From Lachnoclostridium sp. (lineage in GTDB: Bacteria; Bacillota; Clostridia; Lachnospirales; Lachnospiraceae), in the NCBI GenBank assembly GCA_021770065.1, contig JAETRR010000014.1, positions 25,011-89,010 of the forward strand: a stretch of DNA of 64,000 bases, in the 5' to 3' direction. Below the pieces are notes generated by a model. It searched no databases. It was not told the origin of the DNA and saw only the letters and a program-made list of their open reading frames with translations. Position 1 is the stretch's first letter. Each line of letters opens with the position of its first letter. Made by a program: the position numbers and the translations under genes. Positions 8,547 to 16,502 of the stretch are shown piece after piece.

Positions 8547-9407
8547 TTGAAAAAATATGATACTTTATTAAAAATTATCATAATAGCCCTCTGTATGGGG
8601 AGTGCTTTTTTTATACAATTAGTTAGTGATGATATTTTAGTAATACATTTAAATAATACTTGCAGACAAATATATACAAGAGCAGATGAAATCTTGAAAA
8701 AGGAGGCTGACGAAAGAGAGAGAATAAGAATGCAGTCGGATATTGCTATCAGTAGACTGTTAGATCAAATTAATGCAAATATGTCAGAAGAGTACTGGCT
8801 ATTTGAGACACAACGTAAAACCAAAGGACCGCTTTCTTTAGACATATATGTAGATGATATAGAGAACATAGAACATTTTGTTGTTGTTCCATTAGATAAG
8901 GTGGCTTTTGTTAATGAAAAGGGTGATGAGTATTATTTTATCTATATTACAGAATATAATGTTTTAAATGGAAACATAAAAGAATTAGCAGCAACAAGGG
9001 GAAAATATCTGGATTCTTGGGACAACCTTCAAGCAACATTGAACGAGATGGAACGAATAAGGAAATGCACACTAAATTATGTGAAAACAATTGAAAATTA
9101 TGAGTGGCCCCAGGCAAAACAGCCCAAATACAAGCTGGAAGATTTGCAGAGCACAAAAATATATCAAGACTTCGATCTTTGTATAAATAAACAATTTTAT
9201 TTCCCGACAGGGGCAGAAATATATCTGGGTTTGTGGAATGGCTATTCAAATAGAGTGCGGATGATGTATAGAACATTGGGGTCAGACGAAAAAATTCATT
9301 ATTATAGTACAGAAATGAATCTAGATGGGGAGAGATGCAATTTTGTAAATGAAGTTACGGAAGAAATATATGAAAGATTTAAGCTTATATCTGTGAAAAT
9401 GATGTGA
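8547..9407 (+). CDS. Membrane-anchored hypothetical protein, possible orphan immunity protein
   Basis: 286 residues starting at TTG, with GGAG nine bases upstream. A basic start and a hydrophobic segment (about residues 8-28, LLKIIIIALCMGSAFFIQLV) anchor it in the membrane. A charged helical stretch with coiled-coil character follows (residues 45-80), then a larger mixed domain with several aromatic motifs (YWLFETQRKTKGP, PTGAEIYLGLWNGYSNRVRM). Not recognised. It is one of three predicted membrane-anchored proteins in this array, which fits several of the lost toxins acting outside the cytoplasm. Twenty-two of its bases are also found in the toxin-tail scrap at 6790. Confidence 0.6.
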   Translation: MKKYDTLLKIIIIALCMGSAFFIQLVSDDILVIHLNNTCRQIYTRADEILKKEADERERIRMQSDIAISRLLDQINANMSEEYWLFETQRKTKGPLSLDIYVDDIENIEHFVVVPLDKVAFVNEKGDEYYFIYITEYNVLNGNIKELAATRGKYLDSWDNLQATLNEMERIRKCTLNYVKTIENYEWPQAKQPKYKLEDLQSTKIYQDFDLCINKQFYFPTGAEIYLGLWNGYSNRVRMMYRTLGSDEKIHYYSTEMNLDGERCNFVNEVTEEIYERFKLISVKMM

Positions 9408-9439
9408 GACAATCCATTTATTTCCATGAGCAGTGGGCA

Positions 9440-9545
9440 GGCGGATATCCAAGTCAGTAAAATCGAGTCCGGCAAAGGCGCAGGGCCAGGCCGGAGGGTT
9501 CAGAGCTATATCAATAACAAGCTGTTCACGGCAAGCAGTGAATTT
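9440..9545 (+). pseudogene. RHS linker fragment
   Basis: Stretches match the linker of the intact RHS gene at the DNA level: SVKSSPAKA-type sequence (as at 3870) and NNKLFTASSEF (compare GNQLVTASSEKE at 4165). The internal part has been deleted. The linker is where toxin domains are exchanged, so this scrap marks another module boundary. Confidence 0.65.
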
Positions 9546-9635
9546 GCTGTTTGATGGTATAGAAGACGTAATTAGTACTTCGGAGAGAAACTGAAAGAGA
9601 ATGCTGAAAGAGACAGCGCATCTCATGAGGAATAG

Positions 9636-10093
9636 TTAGAGGAAATATTAAAAGAGTTTAAAGATAGTTATGGTTCCAAATTAGAAATCTCGGATCAAAA
9701 AATGTACCAGTTAGGCGACCGCTTTAATAAGTATGGAAGAATAAAACTTAATATAACAAAAGATCAGCTTATTGTTTTAATAGGCAATGACTATAAAGAA
9801 AGTCTTTTGGGTAGAGGAACGCGAATTGAAATTGAAAATGCCAAATTTTGGATATCTGAAGACGGAAAAATATATCAAATCGGTGTAGAGGGTGATTTTA
9901 AAGGAAAGTATAAGGGAATTATAGGTATAGGCTCCACTTTAAGTGATGTAAAAAAATTGTTGGTAATTATGTTCAAGTATATGATACATATGAAATGGAA
10001 AATGAAGGGGGAATCTGCTTCGAATTAGAGGATATAGATGACTGGGATCCATTAGTGGCTCCAATTGATCATATTTATGTGTTTAGAATATAA
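9636..10093 (+). pseudogene. Frameshifted immunity-type gene
   Basis: The first frame runs to GIGSTLSDVKKL near 9960, beside a run of seven A. The next frame continues the same protein as VGNYVQVYDTYEMENEGGIC and ends DHIYVFRI-stop. Restoring one base gives a protein of about 150 residues. The joined sequence looks like one compact soluble domain (KFWISEDGKIYQIGVEG, ICFELEDIDDWDPL). Family not named with confidence; an orphan immunity protein is likely from position. If uncorrected, a shorter 108-residue product starts at the ATG at 9702. Confidence 0.6.
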
Positions 10094-10117
10094 ACGATTC
10101 TGTTTTTACAACATTGG

Positions 10118-10204
10118 ATAAACAGATACACTTATAATATAAACAACTCGATCGGGACTAACGGAGGATATGATGGTAAAAATGCATTGGGTTATTACAA
10201 GTGA
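10118..10204 (+). pseudogene. RHS/toxin-tail scrap
   Basis: The frame reads NRYTYNINNSIGTNGGYDGK then NALGYYK-stop. The first residues resemble NRYTYTGNNP of the RHS core. It ends 34 bases inside the next gene. Weak but in keeping with the pattern of the array. Confidence 0.35.
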
Positions 10205-10655
10205 CCTGTCAAAAATTACATTAGATGAGTTTGATAATGAATGGAATGGGGCAGTATATGGATTTTTTGAATTGTGTATTAATAATAGAAAGGAGGGGAT
10301 CTGGCCTGATAAAACGGAAATGGATGCATTAATAGAAATAGGAATGGCAGATATGGAGGATATCCTATATTGGTTTGTTCATTTAAAGGAAGGTATAAAT
10401 GTAGTAAAGAAAAATAAAGAGTATGAAATGCAGCTTTTAACCATGAATAGGTACAGCTTGAAGATGGAGCTGAAGCATGAATTATATTTGAAATTTATTA
10501 ATATAGAAACGGGTGAAAATAATTGGGATGAAAGGGTAGAGTTAGAAGAATTTGAGAATGAACTATACGTTAATATAGAAAAATTTCTGAATTATATAAA
10601 AAAAACCAATTCCAGACTGCTAAAATCTAAATGGATAGAAGAATTGCTATTATAA
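10170..10655 (+). CDS. Hypothetical acidic protein, possible orphan immunity protein
   Basis: 161 residues from ATGATG with CGGAGG close upstream; the ATG at 10182 is another possible start. The protein is soluble, helical and acidic, with no signal peptide (GAVYGFFELCINNRKEGIWP, DALIEIGMADMEDILYWFVH). The family is not recognised. Location after a toxin-tail scrap and AT-rich composition point to immunity. Confidence 0.55.
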   Translation: MMVKMHWVITSDLSKITLDEFDNEWNGAVYGFFELCINNRKEGIWPDKTEMDALIEIGMADMEDILYWFVHLKEGINVVKKNKEYEMQLLTMNRYSLKMELKHELYLKFINIETGENNWDERVELEEFENELYVNIEKFLNYIKKTNSRLLKSKWIEELLL

Positions 10656-10696
10656 AGTATATGTTTACAAGGGAAAGAAGATAATGAAAATGCAGG

Positions 10697-10911
10697 ATGG
10701 ATTTATTATATCGGGAACAAGCTGTTCACGGCCAGTAGTGCAATTTCTCCTGTGGTCTTAACGTACTGGCAGTTGCAGGAGGAATCGTATTAGGAGTAGG
10801 AAAACAAATGTATTATACAAAGGAAGTAAAGCCAAAGTTTTTTATATATGGGATGGACGTACAAATGATTTTGTCATTAATCTCTTGAAAAGTCCTGGCT
10901 TAATAAAATGA
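10697..10911 (+). pseudogene. RHS linker scrap plus toxin tail, copy 2
   Basis: The left part reads YYIGNKLFTASS, matching the linker motif of the intact gene. The right part (10825-10911) ends KVFYIWDGRTNDFVINLLKS then PGLIK-stop, almost the same DNA as the tail at 6808-6896. The gene that follows differs from the one behind copy 1. Confidence 0.65.
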
Positions 10912-10917
10912 ATAGGG

Positions 10918-11580
10918 ATGAAGCATTTGAAAGACATAATAAATGTGAAATTATCGCAATATTTAGTTAATGAAATAACACAAGAGCAGCTAAATAAATG
11001 GGCAATAGATATGCTGCATCAAATGCTGAAAGGTGATGTTTTTCAGCTTAGCATTTTGGAAGTGTGGGGAATTATAACAGAACTGGCTGGAGCAGGTGAT
11101 CTTGAGAAAGAGCTTTGTGATAATTTGGTACAACAATTTAGTGATATTTTATCAGGTAAAACACAAGCTGCATTTAGTGTTGCAGTTCAAATTCCTAATA
11201 GGCTTGTAATGAAAGATTTGGTGCATGTAAAAGATATTTTGCAAAAGTATATGCAAAAGAAGACTTTGTCAAAAATAGAAATTCAAAAGTTAAAATTAGT
11301 AGTTAAAGAAAAAGTTTGTCCAGTTAATACACTTTCACAGATGCTGAAAGAACAAATAATAGGGTTATTGAAATTAGGCTATGATTTTGACTTGGAAGAT
11401 AGCGACATGATTTTTGATTTAAAAAGTACATTATTCATTCATTATGATATAGAAAGAGCATTAGAAAGCGAACTTTTATCTAAAATAATTCAATTATTGG
11501 ATTGCTATAATGGGGAGAAATGTTTTTTTGTTAATATAAGGTATGAGAAGGGGGAGGGAAATATATCTATTCTGCCCTAA
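10918..11580 (+). CDS. Hypothetical helical protein, possible orphan immunity protein
   Basis: 220 residues, mostly helical, no signal peptide or membrane segment. The start is the ATG seven bases after the stop of the toxin tail; AGGG lies just before it. Early motifs are LSQYLVNEITQEQLNKWAID and a long hydrophobic-heptad region follows. I do not recognise the family. It sits behind the same WDGRTNDFVINLLKS tail as the CPCC gene at 6893, so one of the two may be the true partner of that toxin family and the other brought together by recombination. Confidence 0.6.
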   Translation: MKHLKDIINVKLSQYLVNEITQEQLNKWAIDMLHQMLKGDVFQLSILEVWGIITELAGAGDLEKELCDNLVQQFSDILSGKTQAAFSVAVQIPNRLVMKDLVHVKDILQKYMQKKTLSKIEIQKLKLVVKEKVCPVNTLSQMLKEQIIGLLKLGYDFDLEDSDMIFDLKSTLFIHYDIERALESELLSKIIQLLDCYNGEKCFFVNIRYEKGEGNISILP

Positions 11581-11618
11581 AATTAAAATATAGATTAATA
11601 AAACTGATAGTTTGTATC

Positions 11619-11740
11619 GGAGATTCTCGTGTATATTTCCGATAGCGCAGGTCAAAAAACCTCGCCTTAGTATCACTATTCCTATGCTTTTTGACGTGTA
11701 TCTTCGGGAAAATATCCGCAGAAAATACACAAGAATCTCC
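11619..11740. repeat. Palindromic MITE-like element
   Basis: Terminal inverted repeats of 16 bases with one mismatch (GGAGATTCTCGTGTAT at 11619-11634 and its complement at 11725-11740) enclose a second inverted pair, GTCAAAAA at 11651-11658 and TTTTTGAC at 11688-11695. The 122-bp unit could fold into a nested stem-loop. It has no coding potential and lies between an immunity-type gene and an RHS remnant. Confidence 0.55.
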
Positions 11741-11794
11741 AAGGCAGACTATTAAAATAATAAGTAGATATTTTTAGAAATAAGGATTTATTTT

Positions 11795-12310
11795 CTATGA
11801 CGGGGCAGGACAGGTGGAGACCGTCTGACAAGGAGGGAAGGAAACCTGGAAAATCCGGAACTGAACGGAACCACTGCATATACGTATGGCAAGCGGAAAC
11901 CAGAAAGAGCCGGAGCTGAATGGAACCACCGCCTGCACTTATGATAAGAACGGGAATCTGATCCGGGAGATCGGGCCCGATGAGCGGATTACCGTATACA
12001 TTTACGATGTGGAGAACCGTCTGAAAGCCGTGATGGAAGGAGACCGCCTCTTGCTGGCAGCCCTGCTTCCGGAATAATAAATCTATACGGTTATAACGGC
12101 GAATGTACAGATCCGTCTATCGGCTTCCAGTATCTGCGGAGCCGCTATTATAACAGCCGGACAGGAAACTTTCTGACGGAGGACACCTACAGCGGAAGTA
12201 TCTTGGAGCCCTTAAGCCGGAACCGCTACATCTACACTGGAAACAACCCGGTAAACCTTAAGGATCCCGGCGGCCATGCCCGGATAAAAGGGACGGCGGC
12301 AAAGTTAAAT
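11795..12310 (+). pseudogene. RHS 3'-end remnant
   Basis: Shuffled, frame-broken pieces of the RHS C-terminal half. They include YDGAGQVETV, a short tandem duplication of the PELNGTTA segment, TYDKNGNLIREIGPDERIT to LKAVMEGDRLLLAALL, then in another frame YGYNGECTDPSIGFQYLRSR and NRYIYTGNNPVNLKDPGGHA. Compared with the intact gene (about 2630-3840), the region between LLMAALYDGDGN and the final core is deleted. This explains most of the 838-bp stretch between the genes at 10918 and 12419. Confidence 0.85.
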
Positions 12311-12367
12311 TCCTGGATTTATAGACAGAATTTATTAATTTGAGATAATGAATAGTGGAAGAGGTGT

Positions 12368-12426
12368 ACCAGACAAACAGAATCGGGACAGTGATCCAGG
12401 CTGATATTGGAGTAAAATATGAATAA
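12368..12426 (+). pseudogene. Toxin tail scrap
   Basis: The frame reads YQTNRIGTVIQADIGVKYE-stop and overlaps the start of the next gene by eight bases, as expected for the end of an RHS toxin in front of its immunity gene. About 60 bases of unassigned sequence separate it from the RHS remnant. Confidence 0.45.
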
Positions 12427-12781
12427 AGAGATAAGCTATACTACACATATTAATGAAAATAAAGGGAACAGGGTGGAATTTTGGATTATAAATTTTGATT
12501 ATGCTGATGGAGGTGAATATATAGCAAAATTATTTTGTGAAGAGTATGGGATGCAAATGGGCGATAAGCTAGAGGGAATTTATTTTAGTATAATTAGAAT
12601 TTATTCAAATACTGAGATTTATGAAGTTTTATGGGATGAGGATATAGGCAATTCTGTTTATTCTATAAAAGAAGATGAAGCCAGTATTAATGAATTAGAA
12701 AGAAGATTAAATTATATTCTTGAAAAACTTAATAAAAAATGGTGCCGGTTGTGTATTCAGTCAAAAGAGATCAGCATATGA
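12419..12781 (+). CDS. Hypothetical protein, possible orphan immunity protein
   Basis: 120 residues, soluble, acidic, no signal peptide. The start ATG overlaps the stop of the toxin tail before it. The sequence begins MNKEISYTTHINENKGNRVE and contains FWIINFDYADGGEY and YEVLWDEDIGN, giving a beta-rich first half and a helical end (ELERRLNYILEKLNKKW). Family not recognised. Its stop overlaps the start of the next small ORF by four bases (ATGA). Confidence 0.55.
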   Translation: MNKEISYTTHINENKGNRVEFWIINFDYADGGEYIAKLFCEEYGMQMGDKLEGIYFSIIRIYSNTEIYEVLWDEDIGNSVYSIKEDEASINELERRLNYILEKLNKKWCRLCIQSKEISI

Positions 12782-12915
12782 AATATAATATTAGAAAATT
12801 AGAAAGCAGCAAAGAGCTGGAAGAAATAGAACTTGTATTTTATGAGGATAAGAATACAGATAATTGTTATTATTCGGAAGCGTTTTGCAAAAAGTACTGG
12901 AAAGTGCCCCGGTAG
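12778..12915 (+). CDS. Small ORF, probably truncated
   Basis: 45 residues (MKYNIRKLESSKELEEIELV onward, ending YWKVPR) start on the ATGA overlap with the gene before. It looks like the N-terminal part of a longer protein cut off where the AT-rich module meets chromosomal sequence near 12915. No function assigned. Confidence 0.4.
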   Translation: MKYNIRKLESSKELEEIELVFYEDKNTDNCYYSEAFCKKYWKVPR

Positions 12916-13042
12916 CATTATATAATGAAATCAATTGACGGGGAAACCAGGAACCATCTCCTCAGCATACAAGGAGACACGGATGGTATCAAGACGAGAA
13001 TGAACCTGCCGGATGCCATAGACAAACAGGGAGGAAATTGTT

Positions 13043-13684
13043 ATGACAAAAGAAGAGTTAGCATTGGAGCTGATTGCCAGATTGAAGAAGGAATACCCGG
13101 ACGCAGACTGTACCCTGGACTACAACCAGGCATGGAAGCTTCTGGTGAGTGTGCGCCTGGCGGCTCAGTGTACGGATGCCAGGGTAAATGTGGTCGTAAA
13201 GGATCTCTATAAAAAATACCCGGATGTAAAGTCACTGGCAGAAGCTCCGGTGGAGGACATAGAAGCCATTGTAAAGCCCTGCGGCCTGGGGCACAGCAAA
13301 GCCAGGGACATCAGCGCCTGCATGAAGGTTCTGATGGAACAGTATGGGGGAAATATTCCCGATACCTTTGAAGAGCTCTTAAAGCTTCCCGGCGTGGGCC
13401 GCAAGAGTGCCAATCTGATTATGGGGGATGTATTCGGAAAGCCCGCCATTGTGACAGACACCCACTGTATCCGCCTGTCCAACCGTATGGGCCTGGTAGA
13501 AAACTGTAAAGATCCCAAGAAAGTGGAGATGGCCCTCTGGAAGATTATTCCGCCGGAGGAGGGCAGTGATTTCTGCCACCGGCTGGTATATCACGGAAGA
13601 GACGTGTGCACAGCCCGGACAAAACCCTACTGTGATAAATGCTGTGTGAAAGATATCTGTGCCAGAAACGGCGTGGAGGATTAG
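13043..13684 (+). CDS. nth: Endonuclease III
   Basis: 213 residues, normal length. It is a bifunctional DNA glycosylase/AP lyase that removes oxidised pyrimidines. The helix-hairpin-helix is visible as LPGVGRKSANLIMG; the lysine is the expected Schiff-base residue, and the Asp of VTDTHCIRLSNRMG is the second catalytic residue. The C-terminal [4Fe-4S] loop has the family spacing, C-x6-C-x2-C-x5-C (CTARTKPYCDKCCVKDIC). GGGAGG lies eight bases before the ATG. It is the first housekeeping gene after the RHS array and is followed at 70 bp by a methyltransferase gene on the same strand. Confidence 0.95.
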   Translation: MTKEELALELIARLKKEYPDADCTLDYNQAWKLLVSVRLAAQCTDARVNVVVKDLYKKYPDVKSLAEAPVEDIEAIVKPCGLGHSKARDISACMKVLMEQYGGNIPDTFEELLKLPGVGRKSANLIMGDVFGKPAIVTDTHCIRLSNRMGLVENCKDPKKVEMALWKIIPPEEGSDFCHRLVYHGRDVCTARTKPYCDKCCVKDICARNGVED

Positions 13685-13754
13685 AAGGGCCGTTTACCCG
13701 GTATCCCGTGCACAGGGAATCAGCAGCATGGAAAGACGGACGAAGGAGGAACAG

Positions 13755-14957
13755 ATGGAACACGCAGCAGTAAATCTGAAAAAAGGAGAAGGCCGCTTTT
13801 TGAAGGCAGGCGGCCTGTGGATCTATGACAATGAAATCGCCTCTGTAATGGGAAGCGCTGCAGACGGGGATCTGGTTCTGGTCCGCGATTTTGACGGCTA
13901 CTGTCTGGGGAGAGGATTTATCAATACGCATTCAAAAATCAGAATCCGTATGATGACGCGCAGAAAAGACCAGGAAATCAACGAGGAATTTCTCCGCATG
14001 CGGATTCAGAATGCCTGGGAATACCGGAAGCGTACCGTGGATACGGACAGCTGCCGCCTTATCTTTGGAGAAGCGGATTTCCTGCCGGGATTTGTGGCGG
14101 ACAAGTTCTCGGACGTTCTGGTGATCCAGTCCCTGGCCCTTGGAATTGACCGGATGAAGGAGACGCTGATCCGGCTTCTGAAAGAAGTTCTGGCAGAGGA
14201 CGGAATTACGATCCGGGGCGTCTATGAGCGGAGCGATGTAAAAGAACGGGAAAAAGAGGGAATGGAGCGGTACAAGGGATTTTCAGGCGAACCCTTTGAC
14301 ACCCAGGTAGAGATCCTGGAAAACGGCGTCCGCTATCTGGTGGATGTGAAGGACGGCCAGAAGACCGGATTTTTCCTGGATCAGAAGTATAACCGTCTGG
14401 CGGTTCAAAGGCTCTGCAGGGATGCAAAAGTGCTGGACTGCTTTACCCATACGGGTTCCTTTGCCCTCAATGCGGGAATAGCCGGAGCAAGGGAGGTTCT
14501 CGGCGTGGACGCTTCGGAATCCGGCGTGGCGCAGGCGGTTAAGAACGCGGCGCTTAACCGCCTGGAGAACCGGGTGCGGTTTCAATGTGCGGATGTCTTC
14601 GATCTGCTGCCGGAGCTTGAGGAAAAGGGAGAGCGCTTTGATGTAGTGATACTGGACCCGCCGGCCTTTACCAAGTCCCGGAATTCCGTGAAAAACGCAG
14701 TGAAGGGCTATCGGGAAATCAATATGCGCGGCATGAAACTTGTAAAGGACGGGGGCTTTCTGGCTACCTGTTCCTGTTCCCGTTTTATGACCTATGAGCT
14801 CTTTACCCAGACGATTCAACAGGCGGCAAAAAGCGTGCATAAGCGGCTGCGCCAGGTGGAGTACCGGACCCAGGCACCGGATCACCCCATTTTGTGGGCG
14901 GCGGAGGAATCCTATTATCTGAAGTTTTATATTTTTCAGGTTTGTGATGAGAAATAA
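13755..14957 (+). CDS. Class I SAM-dependent rRNA methyltransferase, RlmI/YccW-like
   Basis: 400 residues, close to RlmI (about 396). The N-terminal 80 residues form a PUA-type domain (LKKGEGRFLKAGGLWIYDNE). The Rossmann methyltransferase domain has motif I VLDCFTHTGSFALNAG and the catalytic-region motif VILDPPAFTKS, with a late motif LATCSCSRF. In family terms it would make m5C in 23S rRNA. The ATG at 13755 is chosen because AAGGAGGA ends four bases before it; an upstream in-frame ATG at 13728 lacks one. Confidence 0.85.
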   Translation: MEHAAVNLKKGEGRFLKAGGLWIYDNEIASVMGSAADGDLVLVRDFDGYCLGRGFINTHSKIRIRMMTRRKDQEINEEFLRMRIQNAWEYRKRTVDTDSCRLIFGEADFLPGFVADKFSDVLVIQSLALGIDRMKETLIRLLKEVLAEDGITIRGVYERSDVKEREKEGMERYKGFSGEPFDTQVEILENGVRYLVDVKDGQKTGFFLDQKYNRLAVQRLCRDAKVLDCFTHTGSFALNAGIAGAREVLGVDASESGVAQAVKNAALNRLENRVRFQCADVFDLLPELEEKGERFDVVILDPPAFTKSRNSVKNAVKGYREINMRGMKLVKDGGFLATCSCSRFMTYELFTQTIQQAAKSVHKRLRQVEYRTQAPDHPILWAAEESYYLKFYIFQVCDEK

Positions 14958-15082
14958 AACAGGTTAAAGCTCTGGTATGCGTCCTGCATTTAAAAAATGG
15001 CGGTCAGGAAAAGTACCGCTGTATTGTCTGTAATTATAGTGCATATATGGTATCAGAGATAAGAGAAAGAAAGGGCCGGAAT

Positions 15083-16438
15083 ATGAGCGGACTGCCGCAG
15101 GAATTCAAAGATCGGATGGAGCGTCTCCTGGGAGCGGAATACAAGGCGTTTTTAGACAGCCTGGAGAGAGAACCGGCCCGGGCGCTCCGGGTTAATACGC
15201 TGAAAATCACATCGGAGGAGTTCTGCCGGACTGCTCCATTTTCTCTGCGCCCTGTTCCCTGGGCAAAAGACGGATTCTACTATGGAAAAGAGGACCGGCC
15301 GGGACGCTGCCCCGGCCATGAGGCCGGCCTGTACTATATCCAGGAGCCGAGCGCTATGGCAGTGGGAACACTGGCAGACGCCCGGCCGGGGGAACGGGTG
15401 CTGGATCTCTGTGCCGCACCCGGGGGAAAGACGACTCACCTGGCGGCATCCATGGAGGGCAGGGGGCTTCTCGTCTCCAATGAGATTCATCCGGCCCGGG
15501 CAAAAATCCTTTCCTCCAATGTGGAGCGTATGGGAATCCGCAACTGCGTGGTGACGAATGAGCGGCCGGAGTGCCTGGCGGAGCGGCTGCCGGGCTTCTT
15601 TGACCGGATTGTGGCAGACGCGCCCTGCTCCGGGGAGGGAATGTTCCGAAAGGAAGAACAGGCGGTTCTGCAGTGGAGCCCGGAAAATGTATCCATGTGT
15701 GCTGTCCGGCAGCAGGAGATCCTTGAGGCTGCGGCAGGGATGCTGCGTCCGGGAGGAATACTGGTCTACTCCACCTGTACCTTCTCCCCGGAGGAAAACG
15801 AGGGAAGCGTTCATAGATTTCTGGAGCGGCATCCGGAGTTTTCCGTAAAAAAGATGCCCGGCTATGAAGGATTTTCGCCCGGAAGGCCGGAGTGGGCGGA
15901 CGCCTGTCCACAGACAGCGGACACTTTCCGGCTCTGGCCCCATCGCCTGGAGGGAGAGGGACATTTCGCGGCGGTTCTTCAAAAGGAGGGAGCGGCGCCG
16001 GCCGGACACTTTCCCTGGAAAATGCAGCCGGTGGACGGCAACATCCGGAAGCTGTACCGGGAATTTGAAAAGGAGGCTCTGTGCTGTGAGCTTGAGGGAA
16101 TTCCGGTGCTGTTTAAAGACCAGCTCTATCTTCTGCCGGAGGCATTCCCGCTTAAGGGTCTTAAAGTACTGCGTCCCGGTCTTCACCTTGGTACGATAAA
16201 AAAGAACCGGTTTGAGCCGGCCCATGCACTTGCACTGGCGTTAAAGCCCTGTGAGTCCGTTCGCTGCTGCTCTTTAGATGTACAGGAAGCCGGCGAGTAC
16301 CTGAAGGGTGCGATTTTTGAGAGGCAGGGAGAAAAAGGATGGACGCTGATGCTTGTGGACGGTTACTCCACAGGCTGGGGAAAGCAGGCCGGAGGGATGG
16401 TGAAGAATCATTACCCTAAAGGCTTAAGGAAGAATTAG
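15083..16438 (+). CDS. 16S rRNA m5C methyltransferase, RsmF/NOL1-NOP2-Sun type
   Basis: 451 residues. The SAM motif is VLDLCAAPGGKTTHLAA. The two cysteines of the RCMT mechanism are in VADAPCSGEGMFRK and VYSTCTFSPEENE. The C-terminal 150 residues form the extra PUA-like region of RsmF-type proteins (FKDQLYLLP, VLRPGLHLGTIKKNRFEPAH). I prefer the ATG at 15083 (MSGLPQEFKDRMERLLG), which matches the usual start of these proteins; an in-frame ATG at 15047 would add 12 residues. A strong palindromic hairpin follows eight bases after the stop. Confidence 0.88.
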   Translation: MSGLPQEFKDRMERLLGAEYKAFLDSLEREPARALRVNTLKITSEEFCRTAPFSLRPVPWAKDGFYYGKEDRPGRCPGHEAGLYYIQEPSAMAVGTLADARPGERVLDLCAAPGGKTTHLAASMEGRGLLVSNEIHPARAKILSSNVERMGIRNCVVTNERPECLAERLPGFFDRIVADAPCSGEGMFRKEEQAVLQWSPENVSMCAVRQQEILEAAAGMLRPGGILVYSTCTFSPEENEGSVHRFLERHPEFSVKKMPGYEGFSPGRPEWADACPQTADTFRLWPHRLEGEGHFAAVLQKEGAAPAGHFPWKMQPVDGNIRKLYREFEKEALCCELEGIPVLFKDQLYLLPEAFPLKGLKVLRPGLHLGTIKKNRFEPAHALALALKPCESVRCCSLDVQEAGEYLKGAIFERQGEKGWTLMLVDGYSTGWGKQAGGMVKNHYPKGLRKN

Positions 16439-16445
16439 AAGAAAA

Positions 16446-16496
16446 ATGGGGCAGCCGGGAAATAAAGCCTGCAGCTTTATTTCCCGGCTGCCCCAT
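16446..16496. terminator. Perfect long hairpin between convergent genes (element D)
   Basis: The arms are 23 bases and perfectly complementary, starting ATGGGGCAGCCGGGAAATAA, with a 5-base loop. It sits between the convergent rsmF-like gene and asnA and could terminate both. Its outer arm (GCAGCCGGGAAATAA) is shared with the inverted-repeat elements at 20233 and 42152. Confidence 0.8.
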
Positions 16497-16502
16497 AAAT
16501 GA

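Noticed and set aside
12925..13212. Plus-strand frame overlapping the start of nth.
   Set aside because: No family likeness; most of it is nth read in another frame. The first 100 bases may be the worn edge of the RHS array.
15152..16225. Large minus-strand frame (357 codons) opposite the rsmF-like gene.
   Set aside because: GC-rich shadow frame; the plus-strand protein has all RCMT motifs.
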